NCBI GenBank assembly: GCA_016784965.1
Contig: JADHTQ010000002.1
Span: forward strand, 1-64,000
Reading direction: 5' to 3'
DNA from: Bacteriovoracaceae bacterium
Lineage (GTDB): Bacteria; Bdellovibrionota; Bacteriovoracia; Bacteriovoracales; Bacteriovoracaceae
DNA: 64,000 bases
The notes below the pieces were generated by a model, which did not search any database, was not told where the DNA came from, and was given only the letters and a program-made list of their open reading frames with translations. Numbering within the stretch: position 1 is the stretch's first letter; each line of letters begins with the position of its first letter. Shown in pieces: positions 62,026 through 64,000 of the stretch. The position numbers and the translations under genes are program-made.

Positions 62026-62637
62026 CTATATTATGTTACATTTTTCTTCATAAAATTTAAGGACTAGCTTATCTATAAAAGAATTTTTAACTGTCCTGTT
62101 TGAAACTTTACGTGAATTTTTATTTTTTATATTTGTCCCCATATTTACTCTAAGTAGGTGACTTCCACCGCATCCAGACCACTGGTCTTCACTTTTGCCG
62201 TCTATAATATTAAGTTTTAAATCTTTATTATAAAGACCAGTCTCTCGATGCTTAACTTTAACTGATTTATATCCCAAACCAAAAAGCTCACCACTTATAT
62301 TCACAATTTCATCTTCTTGTAACTCAAGGTGTACAAAAGCATCTGCCTGTATGATCTTTAGCTTATACCCTGCTTTTACTTGAATAGGAATTGCAATATT
62401 GCACGTCTTCCTTACTCTTTTTTTTGCACTCATTGGTTTATTATTTAAATAAATATTTAGCGAATTGCTTGGTTGGATGAATTCAACCTTCTTTTGCTGA
62501 TGAAAACAGGATGTTCCTCCTGAGCTTACCTCATTAATAGTAAACAGTGAGTTATCGATAACACTACTGTCAACCCTAAAAGATAAAAGAAGCATCAAAG
62601 TAGAAAAAGTAGTTGTATTCAATTTAAGCCTCAACAT
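62026..62637 (-). CDS. Divergent DUF4360-like secreted protein
   Basis: The 203-residue product retains the pattern S-S-G-G-T-S-C, R-K-T-C-N-I-A-I-P-I, W-S-G-C-G-G and a late Cys, but has lost the G-C-P-S-G-S-A-S and F-D-E-F segments of its neighbours. ATG 62637 lacks a ribosome binding site, while TTG at 62622 has GAGG six bases upstream, so the true start may be 15 bases later. It lies nine bases before the next DUF4360 gene in the same direction. Confidence 0.65.
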   Translation of the reverse strand: MLRLKLNTTTFSTLMLLLSFRVDSSVIDNSLFTINEVSSGGTSCFHQQKKVEFIQPSNSLNIYLNNKPMSAKKRVRKTCNIAIPIQVKAGYKLKIIQADAFVHLELQEDEIVNISGELFGLGYKSVKVKHRETGLYNKDLKLNIIDGKSEDQWSGCGGSHLLRVNMGTNIKNKNSRKVSNRTVKNSFIDKLVLKFYEEKCNII

Positions 62638-62653
62638 GTAATTTTTAAGTCAA

Positions 62654-62686
62654 GTTCAACCACATACATATTGTATGTGGTTGAAC
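62654..62686. terminator. 15-bp perfect hairpin between DUF4360 genes
   Basis: GTTCAACCACATACA (62654-62668) and TGTATGTGGTTGAAC (62672-62686) form a 15-bp stem with a 3-base loop, in the 67-base gap between two minus-strand DUF4360 genes. There is no T-run behind it. It could attenuate readthrough or protect the upstream transcript's 3' end, making the first gene more abundant than the two after it. Confidence 0.65.
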
Positions 62687-62704
62687 AAATCAACGATATA
62701 ATTT

Positions 62705-63367
62705 CTAGAACCAATCATCATCATCTGCGTCGTCACCCCAATCATCTTCTGGTTGAGACTCATAACAACTTTTCCACTGAAATTTATAGATAAGGCCAGC
62801 ATTGAAATCTGCACTATCTACAGTGGCCATAGCTTCTTCTCTACGGCTAGTATTTCTAACCATCATACTTGTGTTAACTCTTAGATTCACATCAGCGCCA
62901 CACTCAGACCAGACTAGAGCATAACCAACTAGAGTGTTGTCAATGACGTATTCATCATCATGTGGACCTCTCCAGTTTCTTGTGTAACGAGGACCTCTAG
63001 ATCCAGCGAAGAAATACTCAGCAGTAAAACGAGCTCTTGCCTTACGACTTGGAAGGTAAACAAACCCTCTGTAATCAACATCAATAACAGCAACACTGAA
63101 ACCTTGTGGTACATGAACTGGGATAGCAATATTACAAGTTTTACGAGAAACCCTTCTTCCTGCACTTCCGCCAGCTTCTGCTAAAAACTCATCAAAAATC
63201 AAACTTAGTGATTTTTTGTCTGGTGATAAAGTAGCTGATGCTGAACCTGATGGACAACCTGTACCACCGTATCCTGGCTCTCCCAAAGAAATGTCATTCA
63301 TTGAAGCAGCAAGAACAGTAGATGTGGCCCCTAGTACTAGTAAAGCGATAAGTAGTAATTTTTTCAC
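62705..63367 (-). CDS. DUF4360-family secreted protein
   Basis: The 220-residue product has a standard signal peptide (V-L-A-A-S, about residue 21), then G-Y-G-G-T-G-C-P-S-G-S-A-S, S-L-I-F-D-E-F, R-K-T-C-N-I-A-I-P-V and W-S-E-C-G, with four conserved cysteines likely paired. It ends with an acidic D-D-W-G-D-D-A-D-D-D-D-W-F tail, in contrast to the Arg-rich tail of the gene at 61144. AAAGGAGA precedes the ATG. A sigma-54-type promoter lies 134 bases upstream. Confidence 0.85.
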   Translation of the reverse strand: MKKLLLIALLVLGATSTVLAASMNDISLGEPGYGGTGCPSGSASATLSPDKKSLSLIFDEFLAEAGGSAGRRVSRKTCNIAIPVHVPQGFSVAVIDVDYRGFVYLPSRKARARFTAEYFFAGSRGPRYTRNWRGPHDDEYVIDNTLVGYALVWSECGADVNLRVNTSMMVRNTSRREEAMATVDSADFNAGLIYKFQWKSCYESQPEDDWGDDADDDDWF

Positions 63368-63500
63368 AATTTTCTCCTTTCAAGTTAGTGATAGTTATTG
63401 CCTATCAGTTTTTTAAATACAACATATCAAAATCGGTAAACGCGTATAAAACCGGTTTGCATTAATTCATCATCCTGATGGGTGTACAAAAAACTTGAAA

Positions 63501-63516
63501 TGCAAATAAAATGCCA
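63501..63516 (-). promoter_or_regulatory. Sigma-54-type promoter (minus strand)
   Basis: Read on the minus strand it is TGGCAT, five bases, TTGCA, one mismatch from the RpoN consensus with the key GG and GC in place. It points toward the DUF4360 gene starting at 63367, leaving a ~120-base leader. Confidence 0.55.
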
Positions 63517-63634
63517 ATTAATTCTGAAGAAATTGATCGTTCTCAGAGTCACAATAGCACCAAAAACTTACATCTGGTGGCAAAAGATAGCGTTCAAATG
63601 CCCCTTGCGCCGCACAACAAACAAGTTGCCTTCT

Positions 63635-63674
63635 CAAAGTGCACCCTGCATAGCACCAATGCACAAAGTGCACC
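63635..63674. repeat. Direct repeat CAAAGTGCACC
   Basis: Two exact 11-base copies (63635-63645 and 63664-63674) lie 29 bases apart between the divergent sigma-54-type promoters. Each contains the palindrome GTGCAC. They are well placed for activator binding to either promoter, but no function is shown. Confidence 0.5.
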
Positions 63675-63751
63675 TCCTTACTAATTTGATGTCACCGCAA
63701 GCAAGATGCCGAATCACCCGTATCCATCGGCGCATACGAAATTTAATCACT

Positions 63752-63774
63752 AGTGTAAAAATTATTTTTACACT
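63752..63774. promoter_or_regulatory. Perfect 10-3-10 palindrome near sigma-54 promoter
   Basis: AGTGTAAAAA (63752-63761) and TTTTTACACT (63765-63774) flank TTA. The outer AGTGTA/TACACT is identical to that of the palindrome at 17768-17788, and both stand upstream of a sigma-54-type promoter. Here the centre is only ~22 bases from the -24 element, closer than an ordinary enhancer site. Confidence 0.5.
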
Positions 63775-63784
63775 TTCTTATTTG

Positions 63785-63800
63785 TGGAACAACAATTGCA
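63785..63800 (+). promoter_or_regulatory. Sigma-54-type promoter (plus strand)
   Basis: TGGAAC, five bases, TTGCA keeps the invariant GG and GC with correct spacing. The predicted transcript start lies ~27 bases before the ATG of the DUF4360 gene at 63839. Confidence 0.6.
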
Positions 63801-63838
63801 ATGATAAATTCAAAACAAAATTCTCCAGGAGGAAAATT

Positions 63839-64000
63839 ATGAAGACAAAATTTTTTGCACTTATAATGTTTTTAATAATACCAATTATTTCACACGCAAC
63901 AGATATACAACTTGGAGCCCCTTCTTATGGTGGAACTGGATGTCCTGCAGGTACTGCCTCCATAGGCATGTCAGCTGATGGTACTGTTGGCATCTACACT
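63839..64000 (+). CDS. DUF4360-family secreted protein, 5' part only
   Basis: The frame runs off the window after 54 codons. CCAGGAGGA precedes the ATG, and a signal peptide ends near I-S-H-A-T. The mature start Y-G-G-T-G-C-P-A-G-T-A-S is the DUF4360 opening also seen in the divergent gene at 62705-63367. It is the fourth copy in this cluster and is preceded by a sigma-54-type promoter. Confidence 0.85.
   Translation, partial: MKTKFFALIMFLIIPIISHATDIQLGAPSYGGTGCPAGTASIGMSADGTVGIYT

Larger units (their letters stand above)
63368..63838. other. Divergent intergenic region between DUF4360 genes
   Basis: No coding frame with start signals is visible in this 471-base stretch. It contains sigma-54-type promoters facing both ways (63501-63516 minus, 63785-63800 plus), a 10-3-10 palindrome (63752-63774) and a repeated CAAAGTGCACC. 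Base composition between 63540 and 63730 is less AT-rich than the surroundings, which might reflect a decayed gene. Confidence 0.5.

Noticed and set aside
63600-63680. Integron-type attC site suggested by CAAC/GTTG and GTGCAC motifs
   Set aside because: No proper R''/L'' pairing or neighbouring cassettes; the motifs are short and better explained as direct repeats.

Overview
The window is AT-rich, gene-dense bacterial chromosome, probably from a Bacteriovorax/Halobacteriovorax-type member of the Bdellovibrionota. This is an inference. It rests on the low-GC coding style, the many secreted beta-barrels and very large lipoproteins with no familiar domain, four DUF4360-type secreted proteins at the right end, and a housekeeping set of Gram-negative type (BamB, YfgM, MurG, GshA, Fe-SOD, ABC-F).

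Left part (1-10.1 kb) is accessory. It has two ATPases of the AAA/PD-(D/E)XK type (754-2139, 8621-10084), each preceded by a conspicuous array of repeated operator-like sites. Between them, on the minus strand, is the most striking locus of the window: a membrane protein whose cytoplasmic tail is eight tetrapeptide Ala-Cys-His-X units (6801-8408), followed directly by a PqqD-radical SAM-SPASM maturase (5448-6788) and an unknown membrane protein (4435-5460). This looks like a peptide-modification (RiPP-like) system in which the substrate repeat is attached to a membrane anchor.

The 10-27.7 kb stretch encodes envelope proteins: a tandem-duplicated beta-barrel, an M14 carboxypeptidase, the YfgM-BamB pair, small barrels, and a sigma-54-type promoter (17891-17906) leading into an outer-membrane barrel plus three paralogous ~800-residue lipoproteins.

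The 27.7-59.3 kb stretch is mostly housekeeping: rnc-era-der-clpX-like operon, a degenerate tyrosine recombinase, tRNA-Leu(CAA), engB, an FHA/sigma-54 activator, yicC-gmk-rel, elbB, gshA-uvrB, murG, HU, an UshA-like nucleotidase, ABC-F, a MazG-like hydrolase, a YhcC-type radical SAM protein, serS, nth and sodB with a peroxiredoxin homologue that has lost its catalytic cysteine.

The right end (59.3-64 kb) has an M23 peptidase with a DUF1402 protein and the DUF4360 cluster. Two further sigma-54-type promoters there (63501-63516 minus, 63785-63800 plus) and a palindrome resembling the one upstream of the lipoprotein operon suggest a shared, activator-controlled secreted regulon. Convergent genes are packed extremely tightly, three pairs sharing overlapping stop codons.
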